From a virus, in the IMG/VR virus record IMGVR_UViG_3300027977_000127, positions 1 through 31,653 of that record: DNA of 31,653 bases, one strand, 5' to 3'. A model generated the notes under the pieces. That model made no database searches. It saw nothing but the letters and a program-made list of their open reading frames with translations, and was not told where the DNA came from. Position numbers and translations under genes: made by a program. Of this stretch, positions 17,257 through 22,100 are shown in pieces; positions within the stretch are counted from its first letter, which is position 1; every line of letters starts with the position of its first letter.

Positions 17257-17357
17257 TCAAACAGCATCCAAAGCGCCCAGGCCAGCAAAACCAAAATCAA
17301 CAGCGACAGGCCAAGCCAAATCAATACCAAGCCAACGTCGATGTAAATGACGTTCAT
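17253..17357 (-). CDS. 34-aa single-span membrane peptide
   Basis: A short gene on the minus strand. The ATG (17355-17357) overlaps the TGA of the upstream 170-aa gene as ATGA, and the TAA (17253-17255) overlaps the endolysin stop from the other strand. The product starts MNVIYIDVG and is then almost entirely hydrophobic (about 22 Leu/Ile/Val/Ala/Trp residues with three Trp), ending LFD: one membrane helix with a short periplasmic or cytoplasmic tip. No SD is seen, consistent with coupling to the upstream gene. Function unknown; tiny membrane peptides of this kind may affect host membrane proteins or lysis timing. Last gene of the early minus-strand operon. Confidence 0.65.
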   Translation of the reverse strand: MNVIYIDVGLVLIWLGLSLLILVLLAWALWMLFD

Positions 17358-17866
17358 AACTTAACCGCATTCAGGTTGTAATTGTCGGCCATCACTTCGT
17401 CGTAATTGAAATAACGGCCAAAGCAATCCCTAAACGAAACGCATTCGTGCGACCAGCCTTCAACGGCATTGTTGTAAATATACGCCTTTTTGGGAACTGT
17501 AATGGTTCCGCAAATGAAGTGCAGCCCCTTGGCCGTAATACGCCAGGCGCCGTCGGATTTTTTGGTTTCGTCCGTGTGTGCGCCAGGTTCAACAAACCCC
17601 CAATGCTGAAGGGTTGTGTGCGTTTTGCCCCGCAATAACCATCGCGGGCCAATACGCGGCACATCCACCCACCCGTCAGCATCGGAAGGTGCGCGGGAAA
17701 GCCACAAAAGGGCCAGGGCGCGTGTTTCGTTCATGCCCTGGGGGCTTATCTTGCCCCACTTGCCGCAACAGGGGCAATGGCCCCCATCGCTTTCAATTGT
17801 GGTTCGCCAGTTTTTTTTCAGTTGCGCGAGAAATGCCGAAGCATCACCGAAAAAATCTAACTGCAT
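17354..17866 (-). CDS. Conserved phage protein with CPCC zinc-knuckle-like motif
   Basis: A 170-aa protein with a good SD (AGGGGG). The N-terminus FFGDASAFLAQLKKNWRTTI leads to a GGHCPCCGKWGKI motif (Cys31, Cys33, Cys34) and a helix MNETRALALLWLSRA; the middle WVDVPRIGPRWLLRG...TTLQHWGFVEP reads like a winged-helix-type segment, and a beta-rich ending follows. Proteins with this start and CPCC motif occur in other phages, usually in early regions, and have no known function. Nucleic-acid binding is possible given the Cys cluster and winged-helix-like middle. It lies in the recombination operon, 12 nt after the SSB-like gene, and is coupled by ATGA to the 34-aa peptide. Confidence 0.65.
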   Translation of the reverse strand: MQLDFFGDASAFLAQLKKNWRTTIESDGGHCPCCGKWGKISPQGMNETRALALLWLSRAPSDADGWVDVPRIGPRWLLRGKTHTTLQHWGFVEPGAHTDETKKSDGAWRITAKGLHFICGTITVPKKAYIYNNAVEGWSHECVSFRDCFGRYFNYDEVMADNYNLNAVKL

Positions 17867-17878
17867 GGCGACCCCCTA

Positions 17879-18142
17879 TTACCCGAAGTCAGGCAAATCG
17901 TCGTCGGGGAAGTCGTTGGCCTGGCGGCGCGGCTGCGGCTGGTCATCCTTCGGGCGCGGTTCGTTGATGTACGCCCAGCCATCCCAGGAACCTTCCTTCA
18001 ACGGGATCACGTCAATTTTGAGCATTGGCCCGTTTTTGGTTTCGATGATCGAACCAATGCGCTGATACCGCTTTTTGTGTTCGCCCTGGCTGTTGGTGTA
18101 TTCGCCAACGATGCAACTGATTTCCTTAATTATTTTTGACAT
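17879..18142 (-). CDS. Small protein with SSB-like acidic tail
   Basis: An 87-aa protein, 3 nt after the YqaJ stop, SD GGGGAA. The first ~60 residues look all-beta (IKEISCIVGEYTNSQGEHKK, YQRIGSIIETKNGPMLKIDV, WDGWAYINEP), compatible with a small OB-type or similar barrel, followed by a basic/Pro/Gln linker (RPKDDQPQPRRQ) and an acidic end, NDFPDDDLPDFG. The end resembles the acidic protein-interaction tip of single-strand DNA-binding proteins. With an annealing protein and an exonuclease directly upstream, a single-strand DNA-binding or recombination-mediator role is reasonable, but it is inference; small proteins like this beside Erf/YqaJ genes are usually annotated hypothetical. Confidence 0.6.
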   Translation of the reverse strand: MSKIIKEISCIVGEYTNSQGEHKKRYQRIGSIIETKNGPMLKIDVIPLKEGSWDGWAYINEPRPKDDQPQPRRQANDFPDDDLPDFG

Positions 18143-18145
18143 GAT

Positions 18146-18772
18146 TTATTCCCCAATGATTTTTTTGAGTGCTGCAACCTTGGCATCGACTTCGGCCAAG
18201 AACTTTACGACTTCCGCTTCAGTTGCGGCCAGCCATTCGTCGTCGCGTTCAACGCGATCAATGAATAATTGCGCCTTGGCGGGCATCCGTGGATCAAACA
18301 CCACGTAATCGCACCAGGAACGATCCGCACAACGCATTTGCCATTGCATTTGCGCGAAATATTTACTTTCCACCGGATTGTCAGACAGCCAGCATTCCAA
18401 GGCCGTTTTACTGTCAGGGCATTTGATTTCCACCATGCCATCGTCGCCCACCAGGCCGTCAGGTGACGCGCCAGCGGCTTCAATGGTCGGGTGAGGTATA
18501 AACCCCACTTCGTCCACCATAACGCCCTTGGCGGCTTCGTATGCGCCCCTGGCAAATGGTTCCTGGTCAATGCCCCATTGCATGGCTGCGTTGGTGTAAG
18601 AATCGGCTTTATTGCCGGTCACGCGTTCCAGGACAAGTTGCGTCATGTAATTGCCGCGGTCGGCCCCATAACCTGTTTTGGTTTTGGCCAGGACTTTGTG
18701 AAGTGACGATGCGGTGACTTTGCCCAGGCGGGCGGCAAACCAGTCGTCGGTGCGTTGTTCGATATCAGACAT
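18146..18772 (-). CDS. YqaJ-family (lambda Exo-like) recombination exonuclease
   Basis: A 208-aa nuclease. I start it at the ATG at 18772 because an AAGGA SD lies about 8 nt before it and the family begins RTDDWFAARLGKVTASSLH; an in-frame ATG nine codons earlier lies within the Erf gene. PD-(D/E)xK residues are visible: E71 in WGIDQEPFAR, D105 in GASPDGLVG, and E115/K117 in VEIKCPDS. The late YFAQMQWQM segment is also standard for YqaJ/lambda Exo proteins. It would degrade one strand of a DNA end 5'-to-3' so the annealing protein can pair the exposed strand. It overlaps the Erf stop by 8 nt, so the pair is co-expressed. Confidence 0.92.
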   Translation of the reverse strand: MSDIEQRTDDWFAARLGKVTASSLHKVLAKTKTGYGADRGNYMTQLVLERVTGNKADSYTNAAMQWGIDQEPFARGAYEAAKGVMVDEVGFIPHPTIEAAGASPDGLVGDDGMVEIKCPDSKTALECWLSDNPVESKYFAQMQWQMRCADRSWCDYVVFDPRMPAKAQLFIDRVERDDEWLAATEAEVVKFLAEVDAKVAALKKIIGE

Positions 18773-19352
18773 TTGCTTTTTCCTTTTTAGCGCGTTCAAT
18801 ACGGGATTTTTTGGCTGCGATCACTTTGGCCTGAAGTTGCTGGTTGCCCTTGCAAGCGTCATACGCGGCTTTATAGGCTGCGGCCAATTCATCGCTGCTG
18901 GCCGTTGCGTCAATTGCTGCCAGGTGATCGGTAATATCGGGCGTTGGGATTGCTGGCGCTGCTGGGCGTTTGCTGGCTGCGTTGCCGTCGTCATCTTCCG
19001 GCGCAATGCCACAGGCTGCCATCAATGAATAGCGGCGGGCGTAGGTCAACGCGCTGCCGTAACCCTGGGCATCTTGTTTGGTGGCCGGAACGTGCAGTTG
19101 GCCGCAATTGATAATTTCGCCGGATTCGTGAATGAACACGGTTTCGACGATCACACCGTTGTCGGACGGGCTGACGCGCTGCGTCAATGCAATGCCGTTG
19201 TTGTTGAGTGCGTCCACTACGGCTTCAACACACGCGGCCAGGTCGGCATAACGCGATTTGAAATGCGGATTGCTGGATGACTTCAGCGCGGGGCCAAATT
19301 CTTTTTGCGCTTTGACCAGGGCCGCGGCGACTTTGTTAAATGATTGTTCCAT
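18765..19352 (-). CDS. erf: Erf-family single-strand annealing protein
   Basis: A 195-aa protein with the ERF superfamily core: SFNKVAAALVKAQKEFGPAL, then NPHFKSRYADLAACVEAV, NNNGIALTQ, and the conserved end KQDAQGYGSALTYARRYSL. P22 Erf is the model: it forms rings, anneals complementary strands and circularises terminally redundant phage DNA. After the core (about residue 120) there is an Ala/Pro-rich linker and a Lys/Arg-rich C-terminus (AAKKSRIERAKKEK). SD AAAAGGAAAA is close to the ATG. It forms the recombination pair with the YqaJ nuclease; such a system suits a phage that packages from concatemers or circularises by homologous ends. Confidence 0.92.
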   Translation of the reverse strand: MEQSFNKVAAALVKAQKEFGPALKSSSNPHFKSRYADLAACVEAVVDALNNNGIALTQRVSPSDNGVIVETVFIHESGEIINCGQLHVPATKQDAQGYGSALTYARRYSLMAACGIAPEDDDGNAASKRPAAPAIPTPDITDHLAAIDATASSDELAAAYKAAYDACKGNQQLQAKVIAAKKSRIERAKKEKANV

Positions 19353-19362
19353 GATTTTCCTT

Positions 19363-19698
19363 TTAATATTTCGGGGCGCAAGTCACATCCACCACAATGT
19401 CGGTTGTGTAGTTGTTGACCTTGCGTTTGCCATAAAGCATCACAGCGCGAAGGCCGCTGGATGTGCATTCAGTCACCGCGGTGATGACTTCGTTACGCGA
19501 CATTGGCTGCACCTGTTTGTCCAGGATCAGTTGTTGTTGCGCGTCCACCGTTGTGTTGGGTGGCAGACTATTGCAGCCTGACAGCAACAACACGGCGGCG
19601 CCAGCAGCCACCGCAACAGCGATGGCCACATAACGTTTGGTTGGTGGGGATTTGGCCACGAACGGGCCTTCGATACCGTAAGGTAAAAGTTTTTTCAT
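19363..19698 (-). CDS. Predicted early lipoprotein
   Basis: A 111-aa protein. I start it at the ATG at 19698, 7 nt after an AGGAAG SD; a longer frame to 19743 would cover the promoter. The N-terminus is long and polar for a signal (about 22 residues, MKKLLPYGIEGPF...), followed by a hydrophobic stretch (VAIAVAVAAGAAVLLLSGCN) with a lipobox LSGC, Cys42 as the lipidated residue. The mature part, about 70 residues, is polar with DAQQQLILDKQ and an alternating-strand end (NNYTTDIVVDVTCAP). As the first gene after its own promoter in the early operon it could be a superinfection-exclusion or envelope-modifying lipoprotein, by analogy with T5 Llp; this is inference. Confidence 0.7.
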   Translation of the reverse strand: MKKLLPYGIEGPFVAKSPPTKRYVAIAVAVAAGAAVLLLSGCNSLPPNTTVDAQQQLILDKQVQPMSRNEVITAVTECTSSGLRAVMLYGKRKVNNYTTDIVVDVTCAPKY

Positions 19699-19739
19699 TG
19701 CATAACTTCCTTTCTTAAAAGACCGTTTCCGGCATGGTT

Positions 19740-19916
19740 TCATTGTAAGCCCGCTTTACCAAGCAAGTCAACAGGATTTGCAAATATTTTTGCAAACCCT
19801 TCGCGGACTGCTATTGCTTCGCGCAATTCTTTTTCGCTGACGCGTTCGATGTACACGCCGTTCCGATAGATGGCAAAGAAAACTTTGCCAGCCCGATGTA
19901 CTCTAAAAATTCTCAT
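19740..19916 (-). CDS. 58-aa early protein, unknown
   Basis: A minus-strand gene of 58 codons plus TGA. The product starts MRIFRVHRAGKVFFAIYRNG, continues VYIERVSEKELREAIAVREG and ends with a short helical tail. It looks like a small beta-hairpin followed by one helix. The SD (AAGGGG, 6 nt from ATG) is strong, and the junction TAA-GGGG-T-ACGAC-ATG is almost identical to that of the gene before it. Its 3' end contains the promoter of the lipoprotein gene, so the two transcription units overlap. No family recognised. Confidence rests on the SD and tight 10-nt spacing after the 32-aa gene. Confidence 0.6.
   Translation of the reverse strand: MRIFRVHRAGKVFFAIYRNGVYIERVSEKELREAIAVREGFAKIFANPVDLLGKAGLQ
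19742..19771 (-). promoter_or_regulatory. Early promoter P2 (lipoprotein-erf-yqaJ operon)
   Basis: On the minus strand -35 TTGACT (19771-19766) and -10 TACAAT (19747-19742) stand 18 bp apart (17 bp if read as TTACAA). It lies in the 3' end of the 58-aa gene, just before the lipoprotein. Upstream is an AT-rich UP-like tract with two TTTGCAAA palindromes near 19779-19796. The spacer carries the 10-bp core AAGCGGGCTT shared with promoter P1. Confidence 0.7.
19744..19759. promoter_or_regulatory. Candidate repressor operator O2
   Basis: The core AAGCCCGCTT (19747-19756, plus strand) is identical to that in O1 and sits at the same place relative to the -10 box of its promoter. The outer bases depart from symmetry, so this looks like a weaker site. 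Binding by the Cro-like protein is inferred. Confidence 0.5.
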
Positions 19917-19926
19917 GTCGTACCCC

Positions 19927-20025
19927 TTAAAACAGCGCCATGGCCAACCACAGCAAAACGTAGATCACGGGCGCCGCGACCAGCGCCATCAAAAAAACTT
20001 CCCAATCAGTTGGTTCGCGGTTCAT
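19927..20025 (-). CDS. 32-aa single-span membrane peptide
   Basis: A minus-strand gene of 32 codons plus TAA, 10 nt after the LPD29 gene with a clear SD (AAGGGG, 6 nt before ATG). The product begins MNREPTDWEV and the rest is a single hydrophobic helix (FLMALVAAPVIYVLLWLAMA) ending LF. It has no similarity I can name. With the 34-aa peptide at the far end of the same operon, this phage makes at least two very small early membrane peptides. A role at the host membrane is likely in general terms; nothing more can be said from sequence. Confidence 0.55.
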   Translation of the reverse strand: MNREPTDWEVFLMALVAAPVIYVLLWLAMALF

Positions 20026-20035
20026 GTCGTTCCCC

Positions 20036-20587
20036 TTATGCTGCCAACCGGCCAACGGCGCCGTAACCGTAACCATCGTCACCTAGGAACCCGACACGGG
20101 CCAGGGTGGCGCTTTCGCTGGTGGCCACCAGGCTGATTTCGGAAACTTTGGCCATGATGCGACGGTTAACTTCGTAATCCAACCGGTCGGCAATGTAAGC
20201 GCCTGAATAAACGCTGCTGGTAATTGCTGGCATTGCATAACCGTAGTATTCGCAAGCGGCCTTCACATTGCTTTCCAAAAATCCAAGGCTGAAATCACGG
20301 TTTACAAAAATGAAATCAGCGCCAAACCGAACTTCGTTGCCGTCCAGGCTGCCGTAATTCAAGCCTTTGTAATCTGTCATGCCGTCAAAATAAGCGCCTT
20401 CAAACATACCGGCCACGGCTTTGACTTGTTCGTAAGTTGGGCCGTCGGTGTAGCGAATGTTAATGCTGGCGCCGCCTGAATAGACGCTAGAACGAACGCT
20501 AAATTTCACGCCTGGGAATGATTCTTTGAGAGCCGCACGAATCAATTTTGCGGTTTCAGAGCAAGAGAGGTATTCACGATTTGACAT
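20036..20587 (-). CDS. Stand-alone LPD29-type domain protein
   Basis: A 183-aa protein with SD AAAAAGGAAA. It carries what I recognise as the LPD29 domain (large polyvalent protein-associated domain 29) of mobile elements: YLSCSETAKLIRAALKESFP, GVKFSVRSSVYSGGASINIR, the AGMFEGAYFDGMTD segment and VRFGADFIFVNR. A second half (ACEYYGYAMPAITSSVYSGA, then a short Gly/Tyr-rich C-terminus) repeats the SSVYSGA phrase. LPD domains are usually found inside giant polyvalent proteins injected by phages or conjugative elements; here it is the first gene behind the strongest early promoter. The function is unknown; a host-takeover or anti-defence role is a guess from position. Confidence 0.75.
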   Translation of the reverse strand: MSNREYLSCSETAKLIRAALKESFPGVKFSVRSSVYSGGASINIRYTDGPTYEQVKAVAGMFEGAYFDGMTDYKGLNYGSLDGNEVRFGADFIFVNRDFSLGFLESNVKAACEYYGYAMPAITSSVYSGAYIADRLDYEVNRRIMAKVSEISLVATSESATLARVGFLGDDGYGYGAVGRLAA

Positions 20588-20641
20588 TTTGATTTCCTTT
20601 TTAAAAGACCCGTTAGGGCGTTGTCATCTACTACGGTTCCC

Positions 20642-20670
20642 ATGTTAAGCCCGCTTAACTGCCATGTCAA
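20642..20670 (-). promoter_or_regulatory. Early promoter P1 (LPD29 operon)
   Basis: On the minus strand -35 TTGACA (20670-20665, full consensus) and -10 TAACAT (20647-20642) are separated by exactly 17 bp, with an A/T-rich tract upstream (plus-strand 20678-20692). It drives the LPD29 gene and probably the two tiny genes behind it. The 5' leader contains GGGTCTTTTAAAAAGGAA, nearly the same as the leader after P2. Confidence 0.75.
20644..20659. promoter_or_regulatory. Candidate Cro operator O1, 7-2-7 palindrome
   Basis: GTTAAGC-CC-GCTTAAC is a perfect inverted repeat with 7-bp arms and a 2-bp centre. It covers the -10 box and part of the spacer of P1, so a protein bound here would block RNA polymerase. 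A 16-bp site suits a small HTH dimer such as the Cro-like protein encoded 75 bp away. Confidence 0.65.
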
Positions 20671-20698
20671 GCCCCCTTACAAAATATTTTTTGGGGTG

Positions 20699-20727
20699 TT
20701 GCAAAAAAACGAAAGTTGGCTTACCAT
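20699..20727 (+). promoter_or_regulatory. Candidate promoter for the Cro-like gene
   Basis: TTGCAA (20699-20704) and TACCAT (20722-20727) are 17 bp apart. The -10 region TGGCTTACCAT resembles the -10 regions of P1 (GGGCTTAACAT) and P2 (GGGCTTACAAT), so the same repressor half-site may be present. The predicted start of transcription falls at or next to the ATG at 20734. Confidence 0.5.
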
Positions 20728-20733
20728 GCGAAC

Positions 20734-20892
20734 ATGGACACACAACAAGCAATCGAAAAAGCGGGCAGCGCGTTGGCCCTGGCCAAGTTGCTGGGGATCA
20801 CGCGACAGGCAATCAGTCAATGGGGCGACAAGGTTCCCCAGGCCAGGTTGTGGCAGTTGAAGGCGTTGAAGCCGTCCTGGTTTAGAAAATAA
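20734..20892 (+). CDS. cro: Cro-like repressor
   Basis: A 52-aa helix-turn-helix protein. The HTH is plain at residues 15-31 (LAKLLGITRQAISQWGD), followed by VPQARLWQLKALKPSWFRK, the usual ending of Cro/YdaS-type proteins. These bind short palindromic operators as dimers and turn down early transcription. It is the first plus-strand gene, divergent from the LPD29 operon, with a palindromic site between them. No SD precedes the ATG and the candidate promoter would start the message at the ATG, so it may be leaderless. No CI-type partner was found in the window. Too short for many gene callers, but the motif is convincing. Confidence 0.82.
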   Translation: MDTQQAIEKAGSALALAKLLGITRQAISQWGDKVPQARLWQLKALKPSWFRK

Positions 20893-20896
20893 GTTT

Positions 20897-20982
20897 TGGA
20901 ACCAGGATAGGGTGGAAGTCGCGAGCCACCCGAAAGGCGATCCCACCCCGCTTTCCTTGGTTCCATCCTTTTTGGGTGGGAT
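20897..20982 (+). ncRNA. Candidate structured RNA leader with pseudoknot
   Basis: The non-coding stretch between the Cro-like and DUF1376 genes can fold into a three-way junction. P1: 20897-20904 with 20958-20965 (8 perfect pairs, TGGAACCA/TGGTTCCA, plus G-U and G-C inside). P2: 20910-20915 with 20926-20931 (GGGTGG/CCACCC, 10-nt loop). P3: 20932-20939 with 20949-20955 (GAAAG-G-CG/CGCTTTC, one bulge). The whole 9-nt P3 loop ATCCCACCC (20940-20948) is exactly complementary to GGGTGGGAT at 20974-20982, one base before the likely SD of the DUF1376 gene. The second GGGTGG could also compete with P2. No known RNA class is recognised; cis-regulation of replication protein synthesis is inferred. Confidence 0.5.
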
Positions 20983-20995
20983 GAAAGGGTGCGTC

Positions 20996-21712
20996 ATGAA
21001 TTTTTACCAGTTTCACGTTGGCGACTACGCCAAACACACAGCCCATTTGACGGCAGAGGAAGACCTTGCCTATCGTCGGCTGCTGGATTTGTACTACGAC
21101 ACGGAATCACCAATACCCAACGATATCCCACGGGTTTCCCGTCGGATACGGGTGGGTTCCGAAGCGGTGTCAAATGTGTTGATCGAATTCTTTGAACTGA
21201 CCCCCGAAGGGTACAGAAACCGTCGTGCAGACGCGGAAATCGAAAAATACTACACGTTCCTGGCCAAGCAAAAAGCCAATGGAATCAAGGGCGGGCGCCC
21301 GAAAAAACCCATGGGTAACCCAGGGCTAACCCAAACCGAACCCAAAAAAACCCTAACCAATACCCAATACCCAATAACCAATAAAGAAAAAGAAAAAATA
21401 AAAAAAGAAAAATTGACCTGTCCTGATGGTGTTCAACAAGAAACCTGGGAATCGTTCCTACAAGCCCGAAAAGCCAACAAGGCGATAGTGACCCCCACCG
21501 TGGTCAAAAGAATCGCCCAGGAAGCCCAAAAAGCGGGTTGGTCGCTGGATAACGCGCTGTCGGAATGTGTCGCACGGGGCTGGCGCGGGTTTAAGGCTGA
21601 ATGGGTTGCTGACAAGCAAAACAAAAACGTTGGTGAACGCAACCGCGACACCATGGCGGGATTGACCCGCGGATTGATAGGGGGTGGCCACGATGTCAAA
21701 TTACTCAAGTGA
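20996..21712 (+). CDS. DUF1376 replication-initiation-type protein
   Basis: A 238-aa protein. The start at 20996 is set by the DUF1376 N-terminus: MNFYQFHVGDYAKHTAHLTA, EEDLAYRRLLDLYYDTESPI, then IPRVSRRIRVGSEAV, a winged-helix-like DNA-binding domain (YdaU type). Longer frames run through the folded leader and are unlikely. After residue ~100 comes a low-complexity Asn/Thr/Lys linker (about residues 105-145), then a C-terminal helical domain (TWESFLQARKANKAIVTPTV, GWSLDNALSECVARGWRGFK) like that of phage initiators and DnaT-like proteins. By analogy with lambda O it would bind origin repeats and recruit a helicase loader; the next gene looks like lambda P. SD AAAGGG is moderate and directly follows the pseudoknot strand. 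Confidence 0.8.
   Translation: MNFYQFHVGDYAKHTAHLTAEEDLAYRRLLDLYYDTESPIPNDIPRVSRRIRVGSEAVSNVLIEFFELTPEGYRNRRADAEIEKYYTFLAKQKANGIKGGRPKKPMGNPGLTQTEPKKTLTNTQYPITNKEKEKIKKEKLTCPDGVQQETWESFLQARKANKAIVTPTVVKRIAQEAQKAGWSLDNALSECVARGWRGFKAEWVADKQNKNVGERNRDTMAGLTRGLIGGGHDVKLLK
21316..21414. other. Candidate replication origin inside the DUF1376 gene
   Basis: Within the linker of the DUF1376 gene, (T/G/A)AACCC-type boxes start at 21316, 21327, 21338 and 21348 (10-11 bp apart). They are followed by four tandem 7-bp units, CCAATA(C/A), starting at 21357, 21364, 21371 and 21378, and then by about 30 bp of almost pure A with a few G and T (21385-21414). Iterons followed by an AT-rich unwinding tract inside the initiator gene is the arrangement of the lambda origin in gene O. 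Function is inferred. Confidence 0.5.
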
Positions 21713-22100
21713 ATGGCGTGAACAGGATTTTTGCCAAGTCGAACAGGGCTTGGATTACATCTTTGCCAGGATGGGCGCCATCTACGGCGCGGTGTTTGTT
21801 CGGCATTGGGAGGGCGTGGATCACACCCTGGTTCGCCAGGTATGGGCAGAGGAATGCGGGCGCGGCCTGACGTACCGGCCAAAATTGGATTACGCCTTGA
21901 AGCACATGAACCCCGACCGCCCGCCGTCAGCATTGCAGTTTGCCAAACTGCTGAACGATGGCCCGCGCATTCCTGACAAGCCGCACACCCTGATAACCAG
22001 GCAGCCGACTGTTCACGAAAGGATCGCGACAGAAAAAGCCAAACAGGAAGCCTTGGCCAAGTTGCGCGAACTGACCCAGCAAATGAGGATGCCCAAATGA
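21693..22100 (+). CDS. Lambda P-like helicase-loader candidate
   Basis: A 135-aa protein. I use the ATG at 21693, about 8 nt after AGGGGG; an in-frame GTG at 21684 is inside that SD. It overlaps the DUF1376 gene by 20 nt. The central part (GLDYIFARMGAIYGAVFVRH, WEGVDHTLVRQVWAEECGRG, YALKHMNPDRPPSALQFAKL) follows the pattern of the C-terminal part of phage replication protein P: a YG...W segment, VRxxWA, then a PP(T/S)LxxF motif. P-type proteins bring the host DnaB helicase to the origin. The end is a Lys/Glu/Gln-rich helix. Neighbouring an initiator-type gene strengthens the call, but no ATPase is present and the similarity is weak by eye. Confidence 0.6.
   Translation: MSNYSSEWREQDFCQVEQGLDYIFARMGAIYGAVFVRHWEGVDHTLVRQVWAEECGRGLTYRPKLDYALKHMNPDRPPSALQFAKLLNDGPRIPDKPHTLITRQPTVHERIATEKAKQEALAKLRELTQQMRMPK

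Noticed and set aside
17246-17263. Hairpin TGTTTG/CAAACA as a bidirectional terminator
   Set aside because: It has only six mostly A-T pairs and no T-run on either strand; too weak to call, noted only as a junction feature.
20897-20965. tRNA-like shape (7-8-bp closing stem, two inner hairpins, about 69 nt)
   Set aside because: There is no T-loop GTTCRA, no D-arm pattern, no anticodon arm of normal form and no CCA end; the P3 loop pairs better with the downstream strand.
20893-20990. Hammerhead-type ribozyme
   Set aside because: A CGAAA is present but there is no CTGATGA core, so the catalytic centre cannot form.
20912-20995. N-terminal extension of the DUF1376 protein (GTG at 20912)
   Set aside because: The extra 28 residues come from the paired RNA segment, and the family starts with MNFYQFHVGDY at 20996.
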